64,000 nucleotides of DNA from Maledivibacter halophilus (GCF_900167445.1 NZ_FUZT01000001.1:701203-765202), one strand, 5' to 3'; shown: positions 26,909-35,984, numbered from the stretch's first letter. Numbers and translations are program-made. The notes: generated by a model not told the origin, from the letters alone.

Positions 26909-27954
26909 AAAATACTATGAAAAAAAGCTTTTTGATTTCTTTTGTTATACTTATGCTAATTTCTTTGGCAGCCTGTGGCGGTGAAGATAAGGTAACCCTT
27001 AATGTTTACAATTGGGGAGATTATATTGGAGATGGAGTTATTGAGGAATTTGAAGAAAAATATGACATTAAAGTAAATTATGAAATGTTTGATACCAATG
27101 AAGGCATGTATCAAAAGATAAAGCCTGGTGCTGTTAGCTATGATGTGGCTATCCCATCGGATTATATGATTAGTAAGATGATTGAAGAGGATATGCTTTA
27201 TAAGATTGACTTTAATAATATACCAAATTACAAATATATTGATGAAAAATTCAAAAATCTTGAATATGATCCTAATAATGAATACTCTGTACCATATATG
27301 TGGGGAACAGTAGGGATATTATATAATAAAACCATGGTAGATGAACCCGTAGATAGTTGGGAGATATTATGGAATGAAAAATATGAGAAGGAAATTCTTA
27401 TGCAGGATAGTCAAAGAGAAACAATAGGAGTTGCCCTGCAAAAACTGGGATATTCTTTAAATACAAAAAATTTGGATGAATTAGAAGAGGCAAAGCAAGA
27501 GCTTATTAAACAAAAGCCTTTAGTTCTTGCCTATGTTGTTGACGAAGTAAAGGATAAAATGATAAGTGGAGAAGCGGCTTTAGCTGTAGTTTGGGCTGGA
27601 GATGCAGTTACTATGATAGAGCAAAATCCTGATTTAGCTTATGCTATTCCTAAAACTGGAAGTAATGTATTTGTTGATGGCATGGTTATACCTAAGACTT
27701 CAAAAAATAAAAAGGAAGCTGAGATGTTTATTAATTTCATGTGTGAAAGCGAAATTGCATTAAAGAATACAAATTATATTGGATATTCAACACCTCATAC
27801 TGAGGCTAAGAAAATGCTTGAGCCAGAAATTGCAAATGATCCAGTAGCTTATCCTAGTGATGATATTTTAGAAAAATGTGAGGTTTACAGAGATTTGGGA
27901 GATATGGTAAAGGTATATGATCGTATTTGGACGGAAATAAAAGCTTCAAAATAG
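26905..27954 (+). CDS. potD: Spermidine/putrescine-binding lipoprotein
   Basis: 349 residues, signal peptide with lipobox SLAAC (Cys near residue 24). The start of the mature part, LNVYNWGDYIGDGVIEEFE, is the PotD/PotF hallmark, followed by YDVAIPSDYMISKM and the late GYSTPHTEA. TTG start overlaps the potC stop. Receptor of the PotABC importer; whether putrescine or spermidine is preferred cannot be told. Confidence 0.92.
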   Translation: MKNTMKKSFLISFVILMLISLAACGGEDKVTLNVYNWGDYIGDGVIEEFEEKYDIKVNYEMFDTNEGMYQKIKPGAVSYDVAIPSDYMISKMIEEDMLYKIDFNNIPNYKYIDEKFKNLEYDPNNEYSVPYMWGTVGILYNKTMVDEPVDSWEILWNEKYEKEILMQDSQRETIGVALQKLGYSLNTKNLDELEEAKQELIKQKPLVLAYVVDEVKDKMISGEAALAVVWAGDAVTMIEQNPDLAYAIPKTGSNVFVDGMVIPKTSKNKKEAEMFINFMCESEIALKNTNYIGYSTPHTEAKKMLEPEIANDPVAYPSDDILEKCEVYRDLGDMVKVYDRIWTEIKASK

Positions 27955-27968
27955 CATTTGACATAAGA

Positions 27969-28007
27969 AACCTCTAGCAAGATTAATTTTGCTAGAGGTT
28001 TGCTTTT
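27969..28007 (+). terminator. Terminator of potABCD
   Basis: AACCTCTAGCAA (27969-27980) pairs perfectly with TTGCTAGAGGTT (27989-28000), followed by TGCTTTTTATT. Confidence 0.85.
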
Positions 28008-28009
28008 TA

Positions 28010-28183
28010 TTAAAAATCATCTGTCATACTGTTTCCCATTTGTTTATTTTTAGATTTTCTTTTTTTGTTTGTATTAGTATTATAGTTATTTGAAGATTTA
28101 TTTGCAGCTAATTCCTCTGACATTTCATATTTAAATTCATTTAAAGCTTTTCTAGCATTTCTATCGCTTTTTTTGCGGCCCAC
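28010..28183 (-). CDS. Small SASP-like protein (short, atypical C-terminus)
   Basis: 57 residues, beginning MGRKKSDRNARKALNEF, with KYEMSEELAA. This resembles the first helix and protease-cleavage region of alpha/beta-type small acid-soluble spore proteins, which bind and protect DNA in dormant spores. The second conserved helix (the GGxMxKK-type part) is absent; instead there is an Asn- and Lys-rich tail ending SMTDDF. GTG start, about 9 nt after GAGGAG. Below the length of usual gene callers. Convergent with potABCD. It could be a divergent SASP or a truncated one; the family link is moderate. Confidence 0.55.
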   Translation of the reverse strand: MGRKKSDRNARKALNEFKYEMSEELAANKSSNNYNTNTNKKRKSKNKQMGNSMTDDF

Positions 28184-28316
28184 AAAACCATCTCCTCTTC
28201 AATTGATTTTAAAATAATTTAAAGAAATATTATTTTAGAATTAGTATTATTTTCTCCAATTGGTCTTATATAATGCATCTAAATATTATTTATTTTTAGT
28301 AAAAAAATTGACCTTG

Positions 28317-28349
28317 AAGTAATATTATTGAATTAATATAATATTACTT
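28317..28349 (+). promoter_or_regulatory. Palindrome upstream of the acetyltransferase gene
   Basis: AAGTAATATTA (28317-28327) and TAATATTACTT (28339-28349) are perfect 11-bp arms that overlap a TATAAT at 28337-28342. An operator site is likely; the regulator is unknown. Confidence 0.45.
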
Positions 28350-28377
28350 AAGTGAGCCGAAAAATGGAGGGATATTA

Positions 28378-28905
28378 ATGTCAAGTATTTCAATACGTTT
28401 ATTGAAGGAAGAAGATAGTGATGAAATTTTTGAATTTGAAATAGAAAATAGAGAATTTTTTGAATCTATAATACCTGCAAGATGGGAAGGATATTATATA
28501 AAGGAAAACTTTGAAGAGATTATTAAGGAGATTATTGAGGAGCAGGAATTAGGAATTAGATATATGTATATTATCAGAGATCAGTCTAGCCGTATGGTGG
28601 GAAGAGTAAACTTGTTTTCTGTTGTCAGGGGAATTTTTCAAAAAGCTGAATTGGGATATAGAATTGGGTCTAAGTATAATAAAAAAGGATATGCCACTAA
28701 AGCAGTAAATCTTATTTTAAAAGAAGCTTTTAAAAAATATAAGCTCCATAGAGTAGAGGCTGCTACTTCACCTAAAAATATAGGGTCTCAAATAGTTTTG
28801 ATTAAAAATGGGTTTCAATTTGTTGGAAAAGCTCATAAAAATATAAATGTTAATGGAACTTGGACTGATAGCGTTTATTTTGAAATATTAAATGGGGATG
28901 AATAA
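28378..28905 (+). CDS. GNAT acetyltransferase, RimJ/RimL type
   Basis: 175 residues, single GNAT domain. The acetyl-CoA binding loop is at ELGYRIGSKYNKKGYATKA near residue 100, followed by HRVEAATSPKNIGSQIVLIKNG (given in parts: HRVEAATSPKN, then IGSQIVLIKNG), the RimJ/RimL pattern. These enzymes acetylate protein N-termini or small amines; the substrate is unknown. Monocistronic, with its own palindrome-bearing promoter region. Confidence 0.85.
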   Translation: MSSISIRLLKEEDSDEIFEFEIENREFFESIIPARWEGYYIKENFEEIIKEIIEEQELGIRYMYIIRDQSSRMVGRVNLFSVVRGIFQKAELGYRIGSKYNKKGYATKAVNLILKEAFKKYKLHRVEAATSPKNIGSQIVLIKNGFQFVGKAHKNINVNGTWTDSVYFEILNGDE

Positions 28906-28977
28906 ATCAATTATTATATTGAGTTGTTTATCTGTAAACTTTAAAGAGTAAGATTAAGTTAAAATTAATAAATATTA

Positions 28978-29083
28978 TTATCAATTGATAAGTTGTATTG
29001 ATTTTAAAAATGTGTTGACAATCAGAATATATGGCAATATAATAATATTTGAAGTTGTAGATGTTATTATCAATTGAAAAAAT
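28978..29083 (+). promoter_or_regulatory. Consensus promoter flanked by two related operator sites (CDF transporter)
   Basis: TTGACA (29015-29020), 17 bp, TATAAT (29038-29043): a perfect sigma-A promoter. A 14-bp perfect palindrome TTATCAATTGATAA lies at 28978-28991, and TTATCAATTGAAAA recurs at 29067-29080, downstream of the start. Two similar sites flanking a strong promoter suggest repression, probably by a metal sensor given the target. Confidence 0.65.
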
Positions 29084-29129
29084 ATTATATATGCTAATAA
29101 ATGAATTTAGGGGAGTATGGGGTGGAAAA

Positions 29130-30008
29130 GTGGATAGTAAAGAAATAATAAAAATGGCGAATAGAGTATCTTTAGTTTCTATAATTGGTAATATTATATT
29201 ATCTATTGCAAAGGTTTTTATAGGATTTGTAGGAAGGAGTAATGCAATTATTGCCGACGGAATTCATTCATTATCTGATGTGTTCAGTACAATAATTGCA
29301 TTGGTAGGGATTAGACTTGCTAATAAGAAAGAAGACGAAAGTCATCCATATGGGCATGAAAGAATTGAGCCTGTTATGGGAAAAATCCTGGCAAATATAC
29401 TCCTTATAACAGCTATATTTATGGGGTACAATGGAATAAAGAGTATAATTAAAGAAAGTTATGAAATACCGAGTACAATTACCATATATGCGGCTGCTTT
29501 TTCTATTTTTCTAAAGGAATGGATGTATAGATATACTGTTAAGGCTGCAAAGAAAATAGAAAGCTCGGCACTTATGGCTGATGCATGGCACCATCGTACC
29601 GACGCACTATCTTCAATAGGTAGTTTGCTGGGAGTTACTGGAGCAATATTGGGATATCCTATATTAGACTCTTTAGCTGCAATTGTTATCAGTGTTCTTG
29701 TGGCAAAGGTTGCTGTTGATATTTATCTTCAATCTGTTAAAGAATTAATTGATTCTGCAGCTGATGAAGATACGATAGAAGATATTAAGAAAATAATACT
29801 AGCTACGGAAGGCGTTATTCAGATAGATGAATTAAAAACTAGAATCCATGCAAATAAATTGTATGTGGATGTGGAAATTGCTGTAAATAGGGATTTGTCT
29901 TTATCTACAGCCCATGATATTGCTGAGGATGTTCATGAAAAAATTGAAAAATATATAAAAAGGGTAAAACATTGTATGGTACATGTAAATCCCTTTGGTG
30001 AAGAATAG
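29130..30008 (+). CDS. Cation diffusion facilitator metal exporter
   Basis: About 292 residues with six membrane helices and a C-terminal cytoplasmic domain. Metal-site motifs are visible: ADGIHSLSD in helix 2, HPYGHERIEP in the loop, and ADAWHHRTDALSS in helix 5. CDF proteins export Zn, Mn, Fe, Co or similar ions in exchange for protons. The metal cannot be fixed from sequence. GTG 29130 follows GGGGTGG and lies beyond the operator; ATG 29091 and TTG 29061 are longer alternatives. Confidence 0.88.
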   Translation: MDSKEIIKMANRVSLVSIIGNIILSIAKVFIGFVGRSNAIIADGIHSLSDVFSTIIALVGIRLANKKEDESHPYGHERIEPVMGKILANILLITAIFMGYNGIKSIIKESYEIPSTITIYAAAFSIFLKEWMYRYTVKAAKKIESSALMADAWHHRTDALSSIGSLLGVTGAILGYPILDSLAAIVISVLVAKVAVDIYLQSVKELIDSAADEDTIEDIKKIILATEGVIQIDELKTRIHANKLYVDVEIAVNRDLSLSTAHDIAEDVHEKIEKYIKRVKHCMVHVNPFGEE

Positions 30009-30040
30009 CCCGCCTTAAATATAGGCGGGCAATTTATTTT
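30009..30040 (+). terminator. Terminator of the CDF gene
   Basis: GCCCGCCT pairs with AGGCGGGC around TAAATAT, followed by AATTTATTTTT. The GC-rich stem stands out from the surroundings. Confidence 0.85.
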
Positions 30041-30046
30041 TAAAAT

Positions 30047-30092
30047 GAGGAAATTGCATAATTCTAACTTGGCTAAGTTGCATAATATATAT
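30047..30092. repeat. Palindromic intergenic repeat, family 1, copy C (two left ends in tandem)
   Basis: GAGGAAATTGCATAATTC is followed at once by CTTGGCTAAGTTGCATAAT, two copies of the same end in the same direction, with no right end visible. It looks like a repeat inserted into, or partly deleted from, another. Confidence 0.6.
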
Positions 30093-30163
30093 GGTATGTC
30101 TTTGGAGATTTTTACTAATAATAATTATATGAAAAAGACTTATTAAAAAGGAGATTTAGATAA

Positions 30164-30433
30164 ATGAAGTTAAATACACTCATAAATGAAGGAGAGAAAA
30201 TACAAGAATATATTGGTGGGGAGAAATCTTATAATAAGAAAGCATTGAATGATAGAGGGAATAGATGGATAAATAAGAGTATAACATATCTACAGGATAA
30301 TTATCCGGAGAGTGTTTTGACTAGTGATTTTATATCAAAAAGTGGAGAATCCCATAAGAATTATCATGATATGGTTTCAATTTTGAAAGGTCTAAAGGAT
30401 GTTGAAGGAGAACTTGGTTTACTTGATTATTGA
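30164..30433 (+). CDS. Hypothetical protein, 89 residues
   Basis: Begins MKLNTLINEGEKIQEYIGG; soluble, charged, with no signal or membrane segment. ATG has an AAAAGGAG ribosome site and the gene is followed by a clear terminator, so it is probably a real monocistronic gene. I do not recognise the family. Confidence 0.65.
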   Translation: MKLNTLINEGEKIQEYIGGEKSYNKKALNDRGNRWINKSITYLQDNYPESVLTSDFISKSGESHKNYHDMVSILKGLKDVEGELGLLDY

Positions 30434-30454
30434 TTAAAAGAAGAAATTAATAAA

Positions 30455-30492
30455 TAAAGGGTTCTGCTTAAATTGCAGTACCTTTATTTTAT
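30455..30492 (+). terminator. Terminator after the 89-residue gene
   Basis: AAATAAAGG with TTCTGC pairs with GCAG and CCTTTATTT around a short loop, ending in TTTT. Confidence 0.7.
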
Positions 30493-30550
30493 GTAAATAT
30501 GTATTGTGGAATAGGTATTAAAAGAATATAATAGAGACGGAGGTGTATTT

Positions 30551-31393
30551 ATGGTAAAAGAAACTATTTTAAATTATTATATATATAATAGTAAAGTTTA
30601 TTCTACTAAAGAAATAGAGATATCCAGTAAAGTTTCAAAAGCCTCTATTTACGAGGTTATAAGAATAATTGATGGAGTTCCATTATATTTACAAGAACAT
30701 CTTGATAGACTTAGGAAATCTGCTGAGCTTCTTGGGGTAGGTATAGATAAAACAGATAAGGAACTTATTGAAGAAATAATGAAGCTTTCAGAAATAAATA
30801 ATGAATATAATTTAAATATAAAATTATTATGCCTTGTGGGAGAAAAAGGTATTAAAGATATTTGTCTATACTTTATTAAAAGCTCATATCCTTCTAAGGA
30901 AACATACAAAAAAGGTGTACATACTATAATTTATGAGAGTGAAAGAGAAAAACCCAATGCCAAAACCTTTAATAAACAGCTTAGGCAAAGGGTAAACAAA
31001 CAGCTTAGGGAAAAACAAGCATTTGAAGCTTTACTTGTAAATAATAATAGGCAAATCACTGAAGGAAGTAGATCAAATGTATTTTTTGTAAAGGATGAAA
31101 AATTATTTACTCCTCCTTCTAATAAGGTTTTGCTTGGAGTCACAAGAACTAAGATAATAGAATTATGTAGGCAAAATAATATAGAAGTTATAGAACAGGG
31201 AATAGAAGTGGATAGTTTACAAAAATATGAAGGGGCTTTTATAACAGGAACTTCTATTAATGCATTGCCTGTAAGAAGTATAGATGGAATAAAATTTGAG
31301 TCATCTAAAAATAATACTATTATTGAGGTAATGGAAGTATATGAAAAAAATAAAGATGATTATATAAATAGAAGGAAAAATGGATTTAATTAA
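30551..31393 (+). CDS. Class IV pyridoxal-phosphate aminotransferase
   Basis: 280 residues of the fold shared by branched-chain aminotransferase, D-amino acid transaminase and aminodeoxychorismate lyase. Visible blocks: SIYEVIRIIDGVPLYLQEHLD near residue 35 (given without the last residues: SIYEVIRIIDGVPLYLQEH), KTFNKQLRQRVN with the likely PLP Lys near residue 140, EGSRSNVFFVKDEKLFTPP and GVTRTKIIELC. The substrate cannot be chosen from sequence. It precedes pepT by 40 nt and may share its transcript. Confidence 0.85.
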   Translation: MVKETILNYYIYNSKVYSTKEIEISSKVSKASIYEVIRIIDGVPLYLQEHLDRLRKSAELLGVGIDKTDKELIEEIMKLSEINNEYNLNIKLLCLVGEKGIKDICLYFIKSSYPSKETYKKGVHTIIYESEREKPNAKTFNKQLRQRVNKQLREKQAFEALLVNNNRQITEGSRSNVFFVKDEKLFTPPSNKVLLGVTRTKIIELCRQNNIEVIEQGIEVDSLQKYEGAFITGTSINALPVRSIDGIKFESSKNNTIIEVMEVYEKNKDDYINRRKNGFN

Positions 31394-31433
31394 TTTATTA
31401 TTAGTGATTATATAGGAAGGAGATCTATATAAT

Positions 31434-32657
31434 ATGGAAAAATTAGTAGAGAGGTTTTTAAAATATGTAAAGATTGATACAAAATCTGATCCAAATTCAG
31501 ATTCATGTCCAAGCACAAAAAAACAATTGGATCTTGCAAGGGTGCTTGTAGATGAGCTTGAGAAGCTTGGGCTTAAGAATGTAAGTATGGATGATAATGG
31601 ATATGTAATGGCAACCCTTCCATCTAATATTGATAAAGAAGTTCCTACAATAGGCTTTATAGCCCATATGGATACAAGTCCTGATATGACGGCAGAGAAT
31701 GTAAAGCCTAGGATAGTTAAGAATTATGATGGGGAAGATATTGTATTAAATGAAGAAAAAAATATAGTTTTATCACCAAAGGATTTTCCAGAGCTTAAAA
31801 ATTACAAAGGAGAAGATTTGATTACTACTGATGGAACTACTCTTTTAGGAGCCGATGACAAAGCTGGAATAGCTGAGATTATGACTGCTATAGAATATCT
31901 TTCAAAAAATCCCCATATAAAGCATGGAACCATTAAAGTAGGATTCACTCCTGATGAAGAAATAGGTAGTGGTGCCGATAAGTTTGATGTAGAAAAATTT
32001 GATGCTGACTTGGCCTATACTGTAGATGGCGGTCAAATAGGAGAATTAGAGTATGAGAATTTTAATGCAGCCTATGCTAAGATTAAAATAAATGGAAGAA
32101 ATGTTCATCCTGGTACGGCTAAAAATAAAATGATTAATGCCATCACTATTGCCATGGAGTTTAATTCAATGCTCCCTCCGAGCCAAGTACCTGAATATAC
32201 TGAGGGATATGAAGGTTTTTATCATTTGCATGAAATCAAAGGAAATGTAGAAGAAGTTACATTAGAATATATTATTAGAGACCATGATAATGAGAAATTT
32301 GAAGAAAAGAAAGAAAAGATAAGCAGGATTGTAGATTATTTAAATGAAAGTATTAGAGAAGGTACTGTAGAATTAGAAATGAAGGATCAGTACTATAATA
32401 TGAAGAAAAAAATAGCACCAGTAATGTATATAGTAGAAACTGCTAAAAAGGCTATGGAAGAAAGTGATGTTAAACCAATAATTAAACCCATAAGAGGGGG
32501 AACAGATGGAGCAAGACTTTCATATATGGGCCTTCCATGTCCAAACCTTTTTACTGGAGGGCATAACTTCCATGGGAAATTTGAATATATTCCCATAGAC
32601 TCTATGGGAAAGTCAGTTGAAGTAATACTTAAAATAATTGAGCTTTATACAAAGTAG
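31434..32657 (+). CDS. pepT: Peptidase T (tripeptidase)
   Basis: 407 residues, cytoplasmic M20 zinc aminopeptidase that removes the N-terminal residue of tripeptides. Metal ligands lie in [33 protein letters not shown] and YTVDGGQIG, and the late [13 protein letters not shown] holds the last His. Length is normal. ATG follows GGAAGGAG. Fits an amino-acid and peptide-fermenting organism. Confidence 0.93.
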   Translation: MEKLVERFLKYVKIDTKSDPNSDSCPSTKKQLDLARVLVDELEKLGLKNVSMDDNGYVMATLPSNIDKEVPTIGFIAHMDTSPDMTAENVKPRIVKNYDGEDIVLNEEKNIVLSPKDFPELKNYKGEDLITTDGTTLLGADDKAGIAEIMTAIEYLSKNPHIKHGTIKVGFTPDEEIGSGADKFDVEKFDADLAYTVDGGQIGELEYENFNAAYAKIKINGRNVHPGTAKNKMINAITIAMEFNSMLPPSQVPEYTEGYEGFYHLHEIKGNVEEVTLEYIIRDHDNEKFEEKKEKISRIVDYLNESIREGTVELEMKDQYYNMKKKIAPVMYIVETAKKAMEESDVKPIIKPIRGGTDGARLSYMGLPCPNLFTGGHNFHGKFEYIPIDSMGKSVEVILKIIELYTK

Positions 32658-32690
32658 ATAAAGGCGCCTTAAGGCGTCTTTATCTTATCT
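32656..32690. terminator. Bidirectional terminator between pepT and usp
   Basis: AGATAAAGGCGCCTT (32656-32670) and AAGGCGTCTTTATCT (32671-32685) form an almost perfect palindrome across the pepT stop region and into the end of the usp gene. Confidence 0.75.
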
Positions 32691-33110
32691 AACAACTAAT
32701 ACGGGAATCTTAGAGTATAGAACAACCTTATTTGTAACACTTCCTAGAAGGAACCTTTTACTCTTTGACATTCCATGGGTACACATAATTATTAAGTCAC
32801 ATTCTTCTCTTTCAGATATTTCTAAAATAGTAGTTGCAGGATCTCCTAGAGATGTTTTTGTGATTACATTTATTCCTGTACCTTCAAAGGCTTTTTTTCC
32901 TTCTTCGACGATTTCCTCTGTAATTTTTTCAGGATTATGTTTCTGATTTTTTGGAATAACTGGATCATACAGCCATCCAAAGGGTGGTGTTAGGTCCTGT
33001 GAATTGAATAGAATTATTTTAGAATTGAACTTTTCAGCTATTTTTTTAGCGTATTCAAAGGCTTTGCAGCAAATCTGGGAACCGTCTATGGGTAATAATA
33101 TTTTTTCCAT
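32685..33110 (-). CDS. Universal stress protein, UspA family
   Basis: 141 residues, starting MEKILLPIDGSQICCKAFEY. The ATP-binding C-terminal motif MCTHGMSKSKRFLLGSVTN follows the G-2x-G-9x-G-S/T rule, so it probably binds ATP. Cytoplasmic and usually stress- or energy-responsive. ATG has a TAAGGAGG ribosome site. Single gene. Confidence 0.9.
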   Translation of the reverse strand: MEKILLPIDGSQICCKAFEYAKKIAEKFNSKIILFNSQDLTPPFGWLYDPVIPKNQKHNPEKITEEIVEEGKKAFEGTGINVITKTSLGDPATTILEISEREECDLIIMCTHGMSKSKRFLLGSVTNKVVLYSKIPVLVVR

Positions 33111-33355
33111 ACTGGTACCTCCTTATTTTTTTTATTTATCATTTATTATGAATTATTTAGATAATAGTTATTAGAAAAGTTATATATATTCACAAATGTA
33201 TCCTATTATTGATTGTTGTAGTTATAAAATAAAAAATTCAATAAAATTTACAGAAAAAAGAAGGAATTCTAAAATATGTGTATAATATTAAATAATAAGA
33301 AACTTGATTATATTGTAGCCTGTATTATAGTATTTTCTATTGGGGGACTTATACA

Positions 33356-33523
33356 ATGATTAATAAAAAGGATGAATTGAGGGAATTGGTATCTTTAGTA
33401 GAAAAATTTTTAGAATTTGCAGATGAATTAAAAAGGAATGGAAAAATAGATGAAGACCAGTATATCTATATTACTAAAAATAAAGTTGAATTTTTAAAAG
33501 ATGCACAAGAGAAAATTAAGTAA
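33356..33523 (+). CDS. Small charged helical protein, 55 residues
   Basis: Begins MINKKDELRELVSLVEKFLE and is a largely helical, charged peptide ending QEKIK. ATG 33356 lies 9 nt after GGGGGA and the gene ends 1 nt before a perfect terminator, so it is very likely expressed. No signal or membrane segment. Family not recognised. Confidence 0.6.
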   Translation: MINKKDELRELVSLVEKFLEFADELKRNGKIDEDQYIYITKNKVEFLKDAQEKIK

Positions 33524-33524
33524 T

Positions 33525-33580
33525 AAAAAAGAGCTGTCTCAAAATGATTTTTTAAATCATTTTGAGACAGCTCTTTTTTA
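33525..33580. terminator. Strong bidirectional terminator
   Basis: AAAGAGCTGTCTCAAAATGA (within 33525-33550) pairs perfectly with TCATTTTGAGACAGCTCTTT (within 33554-33579). The flanks are A6 and T6, the classic bidirectional form. Confidence 0.9.
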
Positions 33581-33612
33581 TTACTTAAAAATCAAACAAT
33601 AATAATTTGTTC

Positions 33613-33798
33613 TTATGGTATCAATAATGGGAATGCAATTAAAATAATCATAAAGTTTATTTTTGATGGATGAATTCTAGTGAATAAATTATTTGAGTCA
33701 AATTTATTTTCTTTAGTATTCATAATTAATGGGCCAGCAATCAAGCCTCCTAAAAAACGATCTTTATGTATAAGAGGGTTTATTCTTTCCTGGAGAAA
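33613..33798 (-). pseudogene. C-terminal fragment of a membrane protein
   Basis: A 61-codon open frame without a plausible start encodes FLQERINPLIHKDRF, then GGLIAGPLIMNTKENK, and ends in a hydrophobic segment INFMIILIAFPLLIP. It reads like the tail of a polytopic protein and has no ribosome site. Upstream sequence on this strand is closed by stops. Probably a deletion remnant; the parent family is not recognised. A chance open frame is the alternative. Confidence 0.35.
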
Positions 33799-33929
33799 TT
33801 AACTATATAAATATGATTAAATTTTCTAAAAATGTATTGGAATTATTTTAAGTATAATGTTATAATAATAGTGTACTACAATAATAAACGGTGTACGATA
33901 ATATAAAACAGATTTGGGTGATTAATAAA

Positions 33930-34697
33930 ATGAAAAAACAAAATGTTAAAATTATTCAATCGGTTAGTAGAGCAATAGAAATTATAAGATGCTTTGATAA
34001 TAATGAGGAATTAGGAGTTACTGATATTAGTAAGATTTTAAATCTTCATAAAAGTACTGCCTTTGGTTTGATATCCACCCTTGAAGCGTATAATTTATTG
34101 GAAAAAAATAAATATACTGGAAAATACAAACTGGGAATAGAACTTTTTAGACTAGGTACAAAGGTAAATTCAAATTTGAGAAATATTTCGACTCCTTATT
34201 TAGAGAAATTGCTAAAAAGGTATGAAGAAACAGTAAATCTGGTTGTAAGAGATGGTAATTTTGCTATGTATTTAGAAAAAATTGAAAGCCCACATTCTAT
34301 GAGAATATGTACTAAAGTTGGTCAGAGGCTGCCTCTATATTCAACGGCTGTAGGGAAAACTATTTTAGCTAGTTTATCAAAAGAAGAAACAGAAGATATT
34401 TTAAATACATCAGAGATAAAAAAATATACTGAAAAGACTATTTCTGATAAAGAACAATTATTTGAGCATATTAATATGATTAGAGAAAAGGGTTATGCTG
34501 AGGATTTTGAAGAACTAGAGGAAGGTTTAACCTGTGTTGCTGCCCCGATAATAAATCACACAAAAAAAGCCATAGCTGCAATTAGTATATCAGGCCCTAC
34601 ATCTAGAATGAATAAAGAATTACGTTTAGAGATTGGCAGAACTCTTGTTAAAGTTACAAAAGAAATATCTGAAAAATTGGGTTTTATAAATATCTAA
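33930..34697 (+). CDS. IclR-family transcriptional regulator
   Basis: About 255 residues: N-terminal winged HTH (LGVTDISKILNLHKSTAFGL) and C-terminal effector-binding domain (RLPLYSTAVGKTILASL; EELEEGLTCVAAPI). IclR proteins respond to small organic acids or their breakdown products. ATG 33930 gives a normal N-terminus, though its ribosome site is weak; GTG 33891 is the long alternative. Upstream GTGTACTA and GTGTACGA, 20 bp apart (33872-33898), could be its own operator. The next gene in the same direction is panB, 226 nt away behind a palindromic repeat. Confidence 0.88.
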   Translation: MKKQNVKIIQSVSRAIEIIRCFDNNEELGVTDISKILNLHKSTAFGLISTLEAYNLLEKNKYTGKYKLGIELFRLGTKVNSNLRNISTPYLEKLLKRYEETVNLVVRDGNFAMYLEKIESPHSMRICTKVGQRLPLYSTAVGKTILASLSKEETEDILNTSEIKKYTEKTISDKEQLFEHINMIREKGYAEDFEELEEGLTCVAAPIINHTKKAIAAISISGPTSRMNKELRLEIGRTLVKVTKEISEKLGFINI

Positions 34698-34777
34698 AAG
34701 GCTAGTCATAATTAGCATATATACAATTAATAGGTTTCTGTTTTAATTATAAAATGAAACTTAATATTGTATATTTG

Positions 34778-34882
34778 TATAGTGAAACAAATTGAAAGGG
34801 AGGTTTATACATCATAAAAAATCATGGAAATACAAATGTTTTCAAGATGTGTAAATTAAATTTTCAGATTGTTTTATTATAG
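34778..34882. repeat. Palindromic repeat, family 2, full copy upstream of panB
   Basis: Ends TATAGTGAAACAAATTGAAA and AGATTGTTTTATTATAG are inverted. An inner pair TTTATACATC / GATGTGTAAA forms a second stem. The centre matches the copy at 14988-15095. Forms one long hairpin if transcribed. Confidence 0.7.
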
Positions 34883-34923
34883 CTAATCTTAAATATAAAA
34901 TTATTTTAAAGGGGGATTTCTTT

Positions 34924-35775
34924 ATGGCTAAGAAGAAAAGTGTTTTAGATTTTATGAAAATGAAGAAAAATGATGAAAAAGTTGCATGGGTTACTGCTTA
35001 TGATTTTCCTATGGCATCATTTTCTGAGCAAGCAGGAATGGACATGATTTTAGTAGGGGATTCTTTAGGTATGGTTGTTTTAGGATATCAAGGGACTGTT
35101 CCAGTTACTATGGATGATTGCATTTCCCATTGTCAGGCTGTAAGAAGAGGAGCACCAAATACTTTTGTTATAGGAGATATGCCCTTTGGTTCATATCAGG
35201 CTTCTGACGAAGAAGCAGTCAATAATGCATGCCGTTTTCTTAAAGAAGCAGATGTTGATGCTATTAAATTAGAAGGTGGAATAAGGATTCTAAGTAAAAT
35301 TAAAGCAATAAGCGATGCGGGAATAGTTGTGGTTGGGCATATTGGATTGACACCTCAAAGTTCAGGGCAACTTGGAGGGTTTAAAGCCCAGGGAAGAGAT
35401 GTTAATAGCGCTAGAGAATTAATTAAAGATGCAATTGCTATTGAAGAAGCTGGTGCTAGAATGTTATTATTAGAAGCTGTACCACCAGAGTTAACAGAAT
35501 TTATTGCTAAGAAATTAGAAATTCCCGTATACTCAATTGGGGCAGGTCTTCCCTGTGATGGACAATTAATTATTTGTGGAGATATGTTGGGGATGTTCCA
35601 GGCTTTTACACCTAAATTTGTTAAAAAATATGCCAATGTGGCAGAGGTTGTTATAAAGGCTTTTGAAGAATATAAGGAAGATGTAAAAGCAGAGAGATTC
35701 CCTGAAGATAAGCATGTATACCATATAAAAGATAGCATTGAAGATTTTGAAAAGTTATTTAAAGAATTTGAGTAA
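34924..35775 (+). CDS. panB: 3-Methyl-2-oxobutanoate hydroxymethyltransferase
   Basis: 283 residues, TIM-barrel enzyme adding a hydroxymethyl group from methylene-tetrahydrofolate to ketoisovalerate to form ketopantoate. Blocks: VAWVTAYDFPMASFSEQAG, ILVGDSLGMVVLGYQGTVPV, GDMPFGSYQ, AIKLEGG, HIGLTPQSSGQLGGF and SIGAG. The metal-binding Asp and catalytic Glu regions are intact. No panC, panD or panE is next to it. Instead an IclR regulator and a folate-type importer flank it, which links it to folate one-carbon supply. Confidence 0.92.
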   Translation: MAKKKSVLDFMKMKKNDEKVAWVTAYDFPMASFSEQAGMDMILVGDSLGMVVLGYQGTVPVTMDDCISHCQAVRRGAPNTFVIGDMPFGSYQASDEEAVNNACRFLKEADVDAIKLEGGIRILSKIKAISDAGIVVVGHIGLTPQSSGQLGGFKAQGRDVNSARELIKDAIAIEEAGARMLLLEAVPPELTEFIAKKLEIPVYSIGAGLPCDGQLIICGDMLGMFQAFTPKFVKKYANVAEVVIKAFEEYKEDVKAERFPEDKHVYHIKDSIEDFEKLFKEFE

Positions 35776-35780
35776 TACAT

Positions 35781-35830
35781 AAAAAAAGAGAAATATAATG
35801 CAAAGGTTTTACCTTGGTATTATATTTCTC
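35781..35830. terminator. Hairpin after panB
   Basis: GAGAAATATAATGCAAAGG (35788-35806) pairs with CCTTGGTATTATATTTCTC (35812-35830) with two mismatches. The A7 run on the left and the lack of a T run on the right make it a better terminator for the minus strand; on the plus strand it may end or protect panB mRNA. Confidence 0.6.
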
Positions 35831-35984
35831 ACAAAAATAATATAAACCTATGAATATAATATCAAAAGCTATATAAAAAAGCAATTAGCAAAGTGAGCTG
35901 AAAAAATATTAAAATAATTATTGACGAATTAGAGACTTCCTTTTAGTATGATATAATATATCAATACTAAAGAAGAGGAGGAAA

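Noticed and set aside
35776..35984. Tetrahydrofolate riboswitch before the folate-type S component
   Set aside because: I looked for the conserved core and saw only a simple panB-end hairpin.
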